Shown here: piece by piece, positions 1 to 6,593 of the stretch
How positions within the stretch are numbered: the stretch's first letter is position 1
How the letters are laid out: each line of letters opens with the position of its first letter
Source: Spartobacteria bacterium AMD-G4
Lineage (GTDB): Bacteria; Verrucomicrobiota; Verrucomicrobiia; Chthoniobacterales; Terrimicrobiaceae
Reading direction: 5' to 3'
Length of the DNA: 34,018 nt
Assembly: GCA_002290555.1 (NCBI GenBank)
Contig: NEUK01000001.1
Span: 1 to 34,018 of the forward strand
The notes under the pieces: generated by a model
The model's database searches: none
Seen by the model: the letters and a program-made list of their open reading frames with translations, nothing else
What the model was told of the DNA's origin: nothing
Position numbers and translations under genes: made by a program

Positions 1-835
1 ACTCCCTGCCCTGCCATGTGCCGCCATTCGCCAGCATCGCCAAAAATTTCGCCAAGGCCCGCGCCGAGCCGATCCCCCCCGTCGCGGGGAGTGAGGCGGA
101 TCGGACTTGCGGGGCATTCATCGCCGAGGCCGCCGCGAGGCCAGCGGGGCTCGCGAAGGCGCGACGCGTGGGAGAGCTGGGATCGGCGAAGGCTTTGATA
201 AAAAGCTCATCGGCTTTCGCGGGGGGGCCTGGCTTGGGAGCCAGCATGGTCGCCACGCGGTGGTGCTCGCTTTCGGGAAGACCGATCCAGAAATCCAGCT
301 TGAGCGGTTCGGCAAAAACTCTCCGCCAGCGCGCCCCCAAGGATTCCCCGCCAGCCAGTCGCCGGACGATTTCATCGAGGAGAAAGCCAAAAACCCTCGG
401 GGCGTAGGCTGGGCCAGCGTTCGGTGGAATTTGTGGGCGCTGGAGCTCGATGGCCCGGACCACACTTTCGCGGTCGAGCAGACTGGCCGAGGGATCGTCC
501 AAAGCGAAAAGCCCCGCGCGGTGCGTCATCACTTGCCCGAGCGTAAGGAGTTCCTTTCCCGATTGCGCGAACTCCGGCCAAAACTCCGCGACCGTCGTTT
601 CCAAATCCAACCCTGCGGCATGAATCGCGTGGAGCGCGCAGGCACTGGCCGGGGCTTTCGTTGCGGACCAGACCAGAACGAGAGTCGAATCATCCCAAGG
701 TTCGCTTCGTGCGGCGTCGCGAAAACCGCCCTGGAGCGAAAGAACCTCCTCGCCGTCCTCGAAAACACACACCGCCGCGCCAACCTCGCGGCCCTCCTCG
801 AAATTTCGGCGGAACGCCTCCTCGACGGCCCTCAC
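1..835 (-). CDS. Beta-lactamase family (class C / EstB-like) serine hydrolase, 3' end beyond window
   Basis: The minus frame beginning with GTG at 835 is open to the left edge (about 278 codons), so the C-terminus is missing. The first 60 residues hold a typical class C beta-lactamase/esterase N-terminus, with the S-x-x-K motif SATK at about residues 57-60 supplying the acylated serine. Further on are THRAGL, and a tyrosine in YAPRVFGFLLDE that matches the family's YxN/YHA catalytic-tyrosine region. The visible C-terminal part contains LPATGGIGSARALAKF, typical of EstB-like members just before the lost HxG region. The GTG overlaps the stop of the upstream TPR gene (GTGA), which decides the start and suggests translational coupling. 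These enzymes hydrolyse esters, beta-lactams or D-amino-acid amides; the substrate cannot be told. No signal peptide is visible, so it is probably cytoplasmic. Confidence 0.85.
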   Translation of the reverse strand, partial: MRAVEEAFRRNFEEGREVGAAVCVFEDGEEVLSLQGGFRDAARSEPWDDSTLVLVWSATKAPASACALHAIHAAGLDLETTVAEFWPEFAQSGKELLTLGQVMTHRAGLFALDDPSASLLDRESVVRAIELQRPQIPPNAGPAYAPRVFGFLLDEIVRRLAGGESLGARWRRVFAEPLKLDFWIGLPESEHHRVATMLAPKPGPPAKADELFIKAFADPSSPTRRAFASPAGLAAASAMNAPQVRSASLPATGGIGSARALAKFLAMLANGGTWQGRE

Positions 836-1299
836 AATTCCTTGCGAAGCGAGTGGAGGTCGGGATCGAGCCTCGCAATCTCGCGGAACTTCTCATCCAT
901 CGCGAAGCTCGTCTGCACATAGTCGCGCGCGGCGTTGATATCGCCAAGCACAGCGGAGTAGCAGGCGAGGTTGTAGAAATAAGTCGCCTCGTCCTCGAGG
1001 ATCGCCGGGGCGCTGAGAAGCAGGTCGCGCGCCTCGGCGGTGCGGCCATTCTCGTGGAGGCAAAATGCCCCGTGGATGTAGCCCGCCACACCATCGGGAT
1101 ACAATTCGCGCAACCTCCGGCACAACGCCAGCGCGTCAACCCAAGCGCGGGTTTTCATCAAAATAAAAAGCCGCATTTGGAGCACAGGCTCGACCTCGCA
1201 ATACTCCGGGCCCAGGGCGTCCAACTCCGCCAGGGCGTCCACTGGCATATCGAGTTCGATGTAGCCTTGGGCTGCAAGCAGAGTCCGGTCGAGTGACAT
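832..1299 (-). CDS. Small TPR-like repeat protein
   Basis: A 155-residue protein beginning MSLDRTLL. It is almost entirely helical with degenerate tetratricopeptide repeats: an A-L-x-L-C-R-R-L-R-E-L-Y-P-D-G segment, then G-x-F-C-L-H-E-N-G-R-T-A-E-A-R-D, and then an N-L-A-C-Y-S-A-V-L-G-D-x-x-A-A-R segment. There is no signal peptide. The frame remains open upstream to 1896, but that part lies antisense to the adaptor gene and is not protein-like, so the ATG at 1299 is preferred. Its stop overlaps the GTG of the serine hydrolase by four bases. TPR proteins are scaffolds, and pairing with the hydrolase is the only functional hint. No clear Shine-Dalgarno sequence precedes the start. Confidence 0.8.
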   Translation of the reverse strand: MSLDRTLLAAQGYIELDMPVDALAELDALGPEYCEVEPVLQMRLFILMKTRAWVDALALCRRLRELYPDGVAGYIHGAFCLHENGRTAEARDLLLSAPAILEDEATYFYNLACYSAVLGDINAARDYVQTSFAMDEKFREIARLDPDLHSLRKEL

Positions 1300-1398
1300 G
1301 GGGCGGAAAATACCGGTCGTGGCTTGTTTTTCAACCGCCATGTTTTGATCTCCGCGAGCTTCTTGCCAGCGGCGAGGCAAGGGGTAAGTTCGGTGGCC

Positions 1399-2415
1399 AT
1401 GATGTTGACCAGCCGGGCCAAACGCATCGCCCCCGGAGCCGCAGCCCTCCTGCTGTTTCTTATGGCGTTTCTTGGAGTCCGCCACGAAAGCCAGCGCCCC
1501 GCTCCCAAGGCCGATCAGGAGCTCCCGTCCGCCCCGGTTTCTGTAGAGGTGGGATACGATCGACTCGCACGGATCAAAAAATATCCCGCCGAAAGCCAGC
1601 CATGGATCGATGCGGAGATCCGTTGCGGCGTGGCGGGATTGGTGTTGGAAAAATTGGTCGAGCAGGGAGCCCTGGTAAAAAAAGGCGACCCGTTGATTCG
1701 CATGGATGAGACCGGCGCGCGCAATGCGGCGGATGCCGAACTGGCCCGGCATAGCGAGGCTTCGGGTTTGTTGGTGGAAACCGAGCGGCTCGAAAAAACC
1801 GGCACTGTCGGCCCAACGGCCCTCGAGGCTTCCCTGGCGGAAGTGCGCGGGAGTCGCGGCCGGCTGGACCGGGCGAGGGAGCTTTTGGCCCGACACACGG
1901 TTCGCGCCCCAATCAGCGGCGTCTTAACCATCCTAAGCGCCAAGGCGGGGGACACCGTGGAGTTGAATCAACTGATCGGCGTCGTGGCGGATGTCGAAAA
2001 ACTCCGGGTTTTCATTCATGTCCCCGTGGCCGAGGTTGGCTTTTTCAAGCTAGGGGAACCCTTTCTCCTGCGCGTCGGCAGCGAAACGCATCGCCCCGAA
2101 ATCCTCTTCGTCCACCCCGCCGCAGACCCGCAAACCGGCCTCATCAAAATCGAAGCCGTTCTTAACAATCCCAACCGCGATGTTTCCGCCAAAACTCCAG
2201 CCACGGTGGAAATCGAAACCGAGGCTTTCCCCGCCGGCCCGGTCGTCCCGGCGCAGGCGGTGCGGTTTACCGAAAAAGGAACGATCGTCCTCCGCGAGGA
2301 AATGGGAAAACCCGTGCCGATCCCTGTTCGGGTCGGCTCCGAGATCGACGGTTGGTATCCCGTTCTAGATGGGCTCCAAGCCGGCGAGCGGGTTTTTATC
2401 GAAGGGCTACCGTAG
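1399..2415 (+). CDS. RND-type efflux periplasmic adaptor (HlyD/MFP family)
   Basis: 338 residues if it starts at the ATG at 1399; a second in-frame ATG follows at once. An N-terminal membrane anchor (GAAALLLFLMAFLGV) leads to a lipoyl/barrel-sandwich half, a short alpha-hairpin, the second lipoyl half with RAPISGVL, then beta-barrel and membrane-proximal domains ending VLDGLQAGERVFIEGLP. This is the standard MFP order with a shortened hairpin. Adaptors of this class link an inner-membrane RND pump to an outer-membrane channel. No pump or TolC-like gene lies beside it; the downstream neighbour is convergent. A small hairpin (CTTGCC at 1362-1367 with GGCAAG at 1376-1381) sits just upstream of the start. 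The frame is open back to 1324, but those residues overlap the divergent promoter region and lack family resemblance. Confidence 0.85.
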   Translation: MMLTSRAKRIAPGAAALLLFLMAFLGVRHESQRPAPKADQELPSAPVSVEVGYDRLARIKKYPAESQPWIDAEIRCGVAGLVLEKLVEQGALVKKGDPLIRMDETGARNAADAELARHSEASGLLVETERLEKTGTVGPTALEASLAEVRGSRGRLDRARELLARHTVRAPISGVLTILSAKAGDTVELNQLIGVVADVEKLRVFIHVPVAEVGFFKLGEPFLLRVGSETHRPEILFVHPAADPQTGLIKIEAVLNNPNRDVSAKTPATVEIETEAFPAGPVVPAQAVRFTEKGTIVLREEMGKPVPIPVRVGSEIDGWYPVLDGLQAGERVFIEGLP

Positions 2416-2472
2416 AAACGGTCCGCTCAAAAACGAGCTTCGGCCACCACATTTTCCTAACAGATTTTGGGA

Positions 2473-3012
2473 TTACTCGCTGGGAGTGAATTTCGTGATT
2501 TTGGTGCCTTGGATTCCAATGCCGGCCATCAACCCCTGCTGGCTGAAGAAAAACACATAGATTCCCTTGTGTGTCGTGGTCGTGGAGATCGAGTTCGCAA
2601 ATCCCGTGTCGGCGACCACCAAAGAAGGCGCGGCACCAAGTTCGAACCCATCGGATTTTTTAAGATAATTCAGGGAATTTTCATCCATGAAGAACAGGGC
2701 ATAGGAAAACTTCTGGATTCCCGCCTGGAGGCCGTAGGAGGCCGCCGTGGTGTTGAAGTAGCCAGCCACCGCGCCGTCCTTGAAAAGAACTCCGTCTCCA
2801 CGCTGGGCCCCAAAAATAAAGCCCGCCTTGTAGATTTCGGGAAAAACTAAAACGGCCAGAGACTTCTCCCCGATCGCCTGAGCGCCAGGATTGGTGCGGT
2901 AAAGATGCCGGAGAGCGGTTTCCGACTTCTCCTTCAAAACTTGCGCAGGTTCCGCCAACGAGGTTCCGGTCAGCGCGATCAGGGCGAGCATGGGGACGAG
3001 AATTTTGTTCAT
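2473..3012 (-). CDS. Alternative reading: secreted SYLF (Ysc84-like) domain protein from an internal ATG
   Basis: If translated independently from the ATG at 3012, this is a 179-residue protein. It has a clean Sec signal peptide (positive MNK, a hydrophobic core, then SLAEP) and a full-length SYLF domain, which is the normal architecture for bacterial SYLF proteins. A GGAG lies only two bases before the ATG, closer than ideal. SYLF domains bind phosphoinositides in eukaryotes; the bacterial role is unknown, with a periplasmic or outer-membrane location expected. I favour this as the mature product over a GNAT fusion, but the sequence cannot decide whether initiation occurs here. Confidence 0.6.
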   Translation of the reverse strand: MNKILVPMLALIALTGTSLAEPAQVLKEKSETALRHLYRTNPGAQAIGEKSLAVLVFPEIYKAGFIFGAQRGDGVLFKDGAVAGYFNTTAASYGLQAGIQKFSYALFFMDENSLNYLKKSDGFELGAAPSLVVADTGFANSISTTTTHKGIYVFFFSQQGLMAGIGIQGTKITKFTPSE

Positions 3013-3573
3013 AGCTCCGTCAAACCAAAGCGCCTTCCCCGCGTCAAGCTTGTTGGGAAGGTCTGGGCGCAAGGCTCTCGAACTTTTGCTGAGCTTTTTT
3101 CGCAGCGATTCCGGCTGAGGCAGAAGCCGAGCCAACACCGTGATTGGCACATCCTGCAGCATCGTGCGCTCGAGTATTTCAAAACCGCAGCGCTGAAAGA
3201 GCTTTTCCGCAGACTCCGTGAAAACATGCAACCGCTTCGCGCCCGCAGCCGCCGCGAGCTCGATAGCAGCTCGCACAAGCTCCAAGCCGTGTCCCAGCCC
3301 CCGCTTCTGCGGAACCACATACAGACTGGCAAGCCATGGATCCAAATCCAGCCGCGCCGGACAGTCGCCGAAAACCACACTCACCGATCCCACCAACTCC
3401 ATCCCCTCATGCAAAATAAGCGTCGCAGGCAGGGAGCCATCCGCTTTGTGATTCAAAAACTCTGCCAGAGCAGTCTGCGCATCCCAATCTGCGTAAAGAT
3501 GTCTCCACTCCGCAGCATGCAAAGCCGCCAGCTCATCACGAAAAAATGGAACATCCGCAAGGTGCGAAATCAT
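2473..3573 (-). CDS. In-frame GNAT acetyltransferase - SYLF/Ysc84 domain open reading frame
   Basis: A single uninterrupted frame of 366 codons holding two unrelated modules. Residues 1 to about 152 form a GNAT N-acetyltransferase with the acetyl-CoA signature VPQKRGLGHG and the late strand RCGFEILER. About 35 low-similarity residues follow. From residue 188 a complete secreted protein begins: signal peptide MNKILVPMLALIALTGTSLA, then a SYLF (Ysc84-like lipid-binding) domain with AVLVFPEIYKAGFIFG and a glycine-rich C-terminus. A cytosolic acetyl-CoA enzyme joined to an exported domain makes little sense as one polypeptide. Either the GNAT stop codon has been lost, or the two are separate genes read in the same phase. 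The reading frame is certain; the fusion is doubtful. Confidence 0.6.
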   Translation of the reverse strand: MISHLADVPFFRDELAALHAAEWRHLYADWDAQTALAEFLNHKADGSLPATLILHEGMELVGSVSVVFGDCPARLDLDPWLASLYVVPQKRGLGHGLELVRAAIELAAAAGAKRLHVFTESAEKLFQRCGFEILERTMLQDVPITVLARLLPQPESLRKKLSKSSRALRPDLPNKLDAGKALWFDGAMNKILVPMLALIALTGTSLAEPAQVLKEKSETALRHLYRTNPGAQAIGEKSLAVLVFPEIYKAGFIFGAQRGDGVLFKDGAVAGYFNTTAASYGLQAGIQKFSYALFFMDENSLNYLKKSDGFELGAAPSLVVADTGFANSISTTTTHKGIYVFFFSQQGLMAGIGIQGTKITKFTPSE

Positions 3574-3614
3574 AGGGCGACAGACTTTAAAAAATGCATC
3601 TCAGGTCAATGGGT

Positions 3615-4934
3615 CTATGACCACAATTTGGAAGCCATGTAGAGAGGGAGGTGGCGTTTGGCTCCACCGGCCTGACCGCGTGGGACCTTGCCGCTGAGGA
3701 GGAAGGAACACGGCGGTTGATACTTGGCCTGAAAGGAGGCGAGGCTTTTAGACTGGGTGACTTGGCCGGATTTCACCTCCACAGGAATCGCCCAGCCCTC
3801 GTGCTCGCAAAGAAACTCCACCTCAGCCTGGCCTTCCCGCCAACAAGCGGTCTGCCAACCGAGGGCGTGGAATTCCTGCGCCACGAAATTTTCCGCGTAG
3901 TAGCCTTTGTAGGAACCGTAGTCCTGACGCAGGATGTTCGCCATGGGCAGTCTGCTCAAGGCTCCCAGTAGGCCGGTATCGAAGACGAAGAGTTTGAAAA
4001 AATTTTCCTTCGCGTGCGCCGCAAAGGGGAGATGGCCGCTGTTGACGATCGGATGCCGCAGAATGAGCCCGGCAGCCTGCAGCCAGTCGATCACTCCGGC
4101 CATTCGCTCGTAACCGCGCAAGCCGGGTATGGCTTCCTTGAAAGCGAACTTCGGCGCGGAGCCGCTCTGGTCGCGGCTCAACTGCGCGGGGATGTTTTGC
4201 CACAGCCTCTCGAGATGCATGGCGTTTTGCTTGCCGCAATGCTTGGCCATATCGGCGAGGTGGTTTGTGGTGAGCCGCTCTTGGATTTTTCGCGCCTCCT
4301 CGCAAGCACCCCACAGGTCGGAACGCAGAGATTGGAAAGCCGCAACCACCTCCGGCATTCCCCCAACAGCGAGATAGATCGTGAATTCCCGCCACAGCAC
4401 CCCATGCACTGCCTCGCTCGGCAGATTTGTCGCGGAGAGCTTTTGGAAGTGCGTGGCCAAAGCGGGATCGGGCCCAGCGAGCAGAAATTCCTCGAAAGTC
4501 ATCGGCATCATCTTCAACTCCTCGACCTTGCCCACCGGGTAGGAAACATCGCTCAAATGCACCCCGAGAAGCGATCCCGCCGCGCAGATCGCGAGGGTCG
4601 GCATCTGCTCCGCGAAATATTTCAGCGCAGTCAGCGCGCGGGGGCATTCTTGGATTTCATCGAAAAAAACAAAGTCCGTAGAGGCATCAATCGGCCGACC
4701 TTGCACAAGCGCCAACTCTTGCAAAATCCGGTCCGGCTCCAACGATCCCTTGAAAACATCGCCGAACCGCGGGTTCTGCTCAAAGTTGATGATGTGACTG
4801 GCTGAAAACGAGCGCCTCCCAAACTGCTCCAGCGCATAGGTCTTCCCAACCTGACGAGCCCCTAGCACCACAAGGGGTTTCCGCTGGGGCCTTACCCTCC
4901 ATTGCTCCAACGCTGCTTGGATAGACCGCTGCAT
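3615..4934 (-). CDS. ATP-binding protein with DUF4143 (AAA+ ATPase, PD-(D/E)xK-like C-terminus)
   Basis: 439 residues, full length for this family. The N-terminal AAA domain has Walker A GARQVGKT at 25-32 and Walker B DFVFFDEIQE ending at residue 96, followed by the characteristic AAGSLLGV and a PMTFEEFLLA segment. The C-terminal DUF4143 region carries GYYAENFVAQEF, AEVEFL and PVEVKSG, which resemble the E...(D/E)...ExK core of a restriction-like nuclease fold. The family is common and patchily spread in bacteria and archaea; its cellular role is unproven. It lies between a broken PIN toxin and the GNAT-SYLF frame on the same strand, 41 bases before the latter, in what looks like an accessory patch. 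The upstream leader (4940-5020) is strikingly AT-rich, and the start codon lies inside the palindrome TGCATGCA. Confidence 0.9.
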   Translation of the reverse strand: MQRSIQAALEQWRVRPQRKPLVVLGARQVGKTYALEQFGRRSFSASHIINFEQNPRFGDVFKGSLEPDRILQELALVQGRPIDASTDFVFFDEIQECPRALTALKYFAEQMPTLAICAAGSLLGVHLSDVSYPVGKVEELKMMPMTFEEFLLAGPDPALATHFQKLSATNLPSEAVHGVLWREFTIYLAVGGMPEVVAAFQSLRSDLWGACEEARKIQERLTTNHLADMAKHCGKQNAMHLERLWQNIPAQLSRDQSGSAPKFAFKEAIPGLRGYERMAGVIDWLQAAGLILRHPIVNSGHLPFAAHAKENFFKLFVFDTGLLGALSRLPMANILRQDYGSYKGYYAENFVAQEFHALGWQTACWREGQAEVEFLCEHEGWAIPVEVKSGQVTQSKSLASFQAKYQPPCSFLLSGKVPRGQAGGAKRHLPLYMASKLWS

Positions 4935-5020
4935 GCATCAATTAATACATCATTCTTTAAAAAGTGGTATCAAAAAATTTCAGAAATATAAATTTAATAG
5001 ACCAACTCAATCTCTGTTCC

Positions 5021-5409
5021 CTACGCCAAGGGATTCACAACCTCGAGAAAACCGAATTTTTTGAAGTCGGTGTCGGCCGTGTAAAACCTTCGCACGCCAT
5101 GTTGCCTGAGGATCGTAGCGATGTGCGCATCGGGCACCAGATTACCGTAAATTCCTGCCAACTTGGACACCTCCGCGTAGTCCAAAGCGAATGAAGCCGT
5201 TTCTTGAATGACTCTGGCTCGTGGAAGTTTAAGAAGTTGTTGCACATTTCCCCACGCCGCCGCTGAAAGGCCATCAATACCGGCCAAGTGAGACACAAAA
5301 TGTCCGAGTCCGCCTCACGGCCCATGAGAAACTCTTTGGCGCGGCTATGAAATTCCGAAGAATCGTTTGAGGCGTAAAGGAGCAGGTTGGCGTCGAAAGA
5401 ATAGCTCAT
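5021..5409 (-). pseudogene. PIN-domain (VapC-like) toxin, disrupted by an internal out-of-frame deletion
   Basis: The first 47 residues (MSYSFDANLLLYAS to CLTWPVLMA) are a normal PIN N-terminus with the first metal-binding aspartate in FDAN. At about 5262-5271 the homology jumps to another frame, continuing SAAAWGNVQQLLKLPRARV and then NLVPDAHIATILRQHGV and TADTDFKKF, which supply the remaining acidic residues. Compared with ordinary VapC proteins, roughly 15 residues (a LRIATHP-type segment) are missing at the junction and the frame is shifted. Translation from 5409 therefore runs into unrelated sequence and stops at 5035. The start overlaps the antitoxin stop by four bases, as in intact modules. 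An assembly error remains possible. Confidence 0.8.
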
Positions 5410-5639
5410 CGCTCATCAAGTATTCGATAGACCGCTTCCTTATCCGCGAGATTCACTTTGGCTGACATAGCCTGAGACTCCCATCGAAACTCGGGCGCTG
5501 CCGGGGTCTCAGCCCGCTTCGCCGACAACGCCTCGGCTAAAAGGCGCGAAGCCAAGCTTCCAAGAGATCCTCCCTCCTTGTTCCTCAACGATTTCAACTC
5601 CTCTAAAACGGGACTCGCCAAATCCAATGTCGTTCTCAT
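5406..5639 (-). CDS. Ribbon-helix-helix antitoxin (VapB-like)
   Basis: 77 residues from the ATG at 5639. The start is typical of RHH DNA-binding antitoxins: a basic/hydrophobic strand RTTLDL, then two helices (SPVLEELKSLRNKEGGS and LGSLASRLLAEAL). The tail ending VNLADKEAVYRILDER would bind the toxin. An upstream ATG at 5666 adds nine residues (MFCFITSNI) unlike the family and overlaps the likely operator, so the inner start is preferred. The next gene is the PIN toxin, overlapping by four bases, which is standard order for a VapBC module. The antitoxin appears intact although its toxin is broken. Confidence 0.85.
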   Translation of the reverse strand: MRTTLDLASPVLEELKSLRNKEGGSLGSLASRLLAEALSAKRAETPAAPEFRWESQAMSAKVNLADKEAVYRILDER

Positions 5640-5680
5640 GATGTTTGATGTTATAAAACAAAACATCAGATGTCAAACAC
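5640..5680 (-). promoter_or_regulatory. Candidate autoregulatory operator/promoter of the antitoxin-toxin pair
   Basis: Directly upstream of the antitoxin start lie repeated GATGTT half-sites. On the plus strand there are copies at 5640-5645 and 5647-5652, and the inverted copy AACATC at 5662-5667, nine bases from the second. The segment is AT-rich and includes TTATAAAA. RHH antitoxins commonly bind such inverted repeats over their own promoter; the operator role is inferred from position and symmetry. Confidence 0.5.
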
Positions 5681-5942
5681 TCGAGAATAGGTGAATGAGG
5701 CAAATTTAATGACCAGACTTGGCCCCCGAATGTCAAATCTTCTTTTTTTCTACGGATCATCAAGAAGACTACCCCTGAGCGGCGGCCCAACCCTTTTGCG
5801 CGATGGAGCCAGTGCTAAAATCCGCGTGATGGCAAACGCATCTCAAACAAATAAGGCTACCCGTCTGGCCTGCAGGATGAGGCTGCCCGGACATTTCTTC
5901 AACAGGCCGAATTGCTCTGGGCGGATTTTTTCTGAACATCTT

Positions 5943-6593
5943 TCAAGGTAGTGCAAGCGCAGTGTCATCCACCGGAGCGACAGATCCATTGAAAAACCAA
6001 GCCAGGCGCTTGGGCGTGTGGACTGGTTTTGGAGGTGTGTTTGCCGCCCATGACTTGCCAACAACGTGGGGATGGAGGGCGTCGGCGTCGGAGCATCCCC
6101 AGGCTTGGGCAGGGATGGCTGCAAGTTTGAGGGGCTGGCTGGCTGGAGATGTGGCGAGATTTCCCCAGGGGACGAGTGTGTGGTCGGCATCCCGGACGCT
6201 CATATTCACAACGAAGGTTCTGGCGGAATCGAGAAACGATGTGCTCACGGTCTTGCGGTAGGCGGGCGGGACAAAGAGGGGTTCGACTCTTGGCGCGGCG
6301 GGAGTGGGGATGCCAAGGTATGGAGCCAACTCACGCACGAGGCGTCCGCTGCGTGTAGGATCGAATTGTGCCATCTGGCCAGGCCAGAGCGGGCCGGGGA
6401 GCTTGCCGTCGTTGTCGGCAGCGAAAAGTGTGATGCCTGTCCCGATCTGCCGCATGTTGGAGAGCGCTTGCGAACGGTCGGAGGAGGCTCCAAGTTTCGA
6501 GAGGCCGCCCAGCGAGAGCGCCGCAAGGATGGCTATTACCGCCAAGACAACGAGCAACTCCACGAGTGTGAAGGCTCCGCGCAGCGTTCTCAC
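5943..6593 (-). CDS. Prepilin-type N-terminal cleavage/methylation protein (pseudopilin-like)
   Basis: 216 residues. The N-terminus (MRTLRG, then A-FTLVELLVVLAVIAILAAL) is a class III prepilin signal: a short basic leader cut before the hydrophobic helix by prepilin peptidase, with the conserved Glu at +5. The rest is a globular periplasmic domain with a conserved N-M-R-Q-I-G-T segment, and it ends with H-x9-N-G (from HTPKR to NGSV), a variant of the H-x9-DG tail of planctomycete/verrucomicrobial pseudopilin-like proteins. Its ATG overlaps the stop of the PQQ dehydrogenase gene by four bases, so the two are probably co-translated. Such proteins occur in many copies in these phyla and their roles are largely unknown. 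Confidence 0.85.
   Translation of the reverse strand: MRTLRGAFTLVELLVVLAVIAILAALSLGGLSKLGASSDRSQALSNMRQIGTGITLFAADNDGKLPGPLWPGQMAQFDPTRSGRLVRELAPYLGIPTPAAPRVEPLFVPPAYRKTVSTSFLDSARTFVVNMSVRDADHTLVPWGNLATSPASQPLKLAAIPAQAWGCSDADALHPHVVGKSWAANTPPKPVHTPKRLAWFFNGSVAPVDDTALALP

Noticed and set aside
107-922. A 271-codon plus-strand frame at the left edge
   Set aside because: It is antisense to the SxxK serine hydrolase and is Arg-rich without any domain.
1324-1398. N-terminal extension of the RND adaptor
   Set aside because: The added residues are not family-like and lie in the divergent promoter region.
5667-5942. Short plus-strand frames in the 276-bp gap, one ending DEAARTFLQQAELLWADFF
   Set aside because: The protein-like tail is only about 26 codons after a stop, with no upstream partner; it could be a gene remnant but there is not enough to call.
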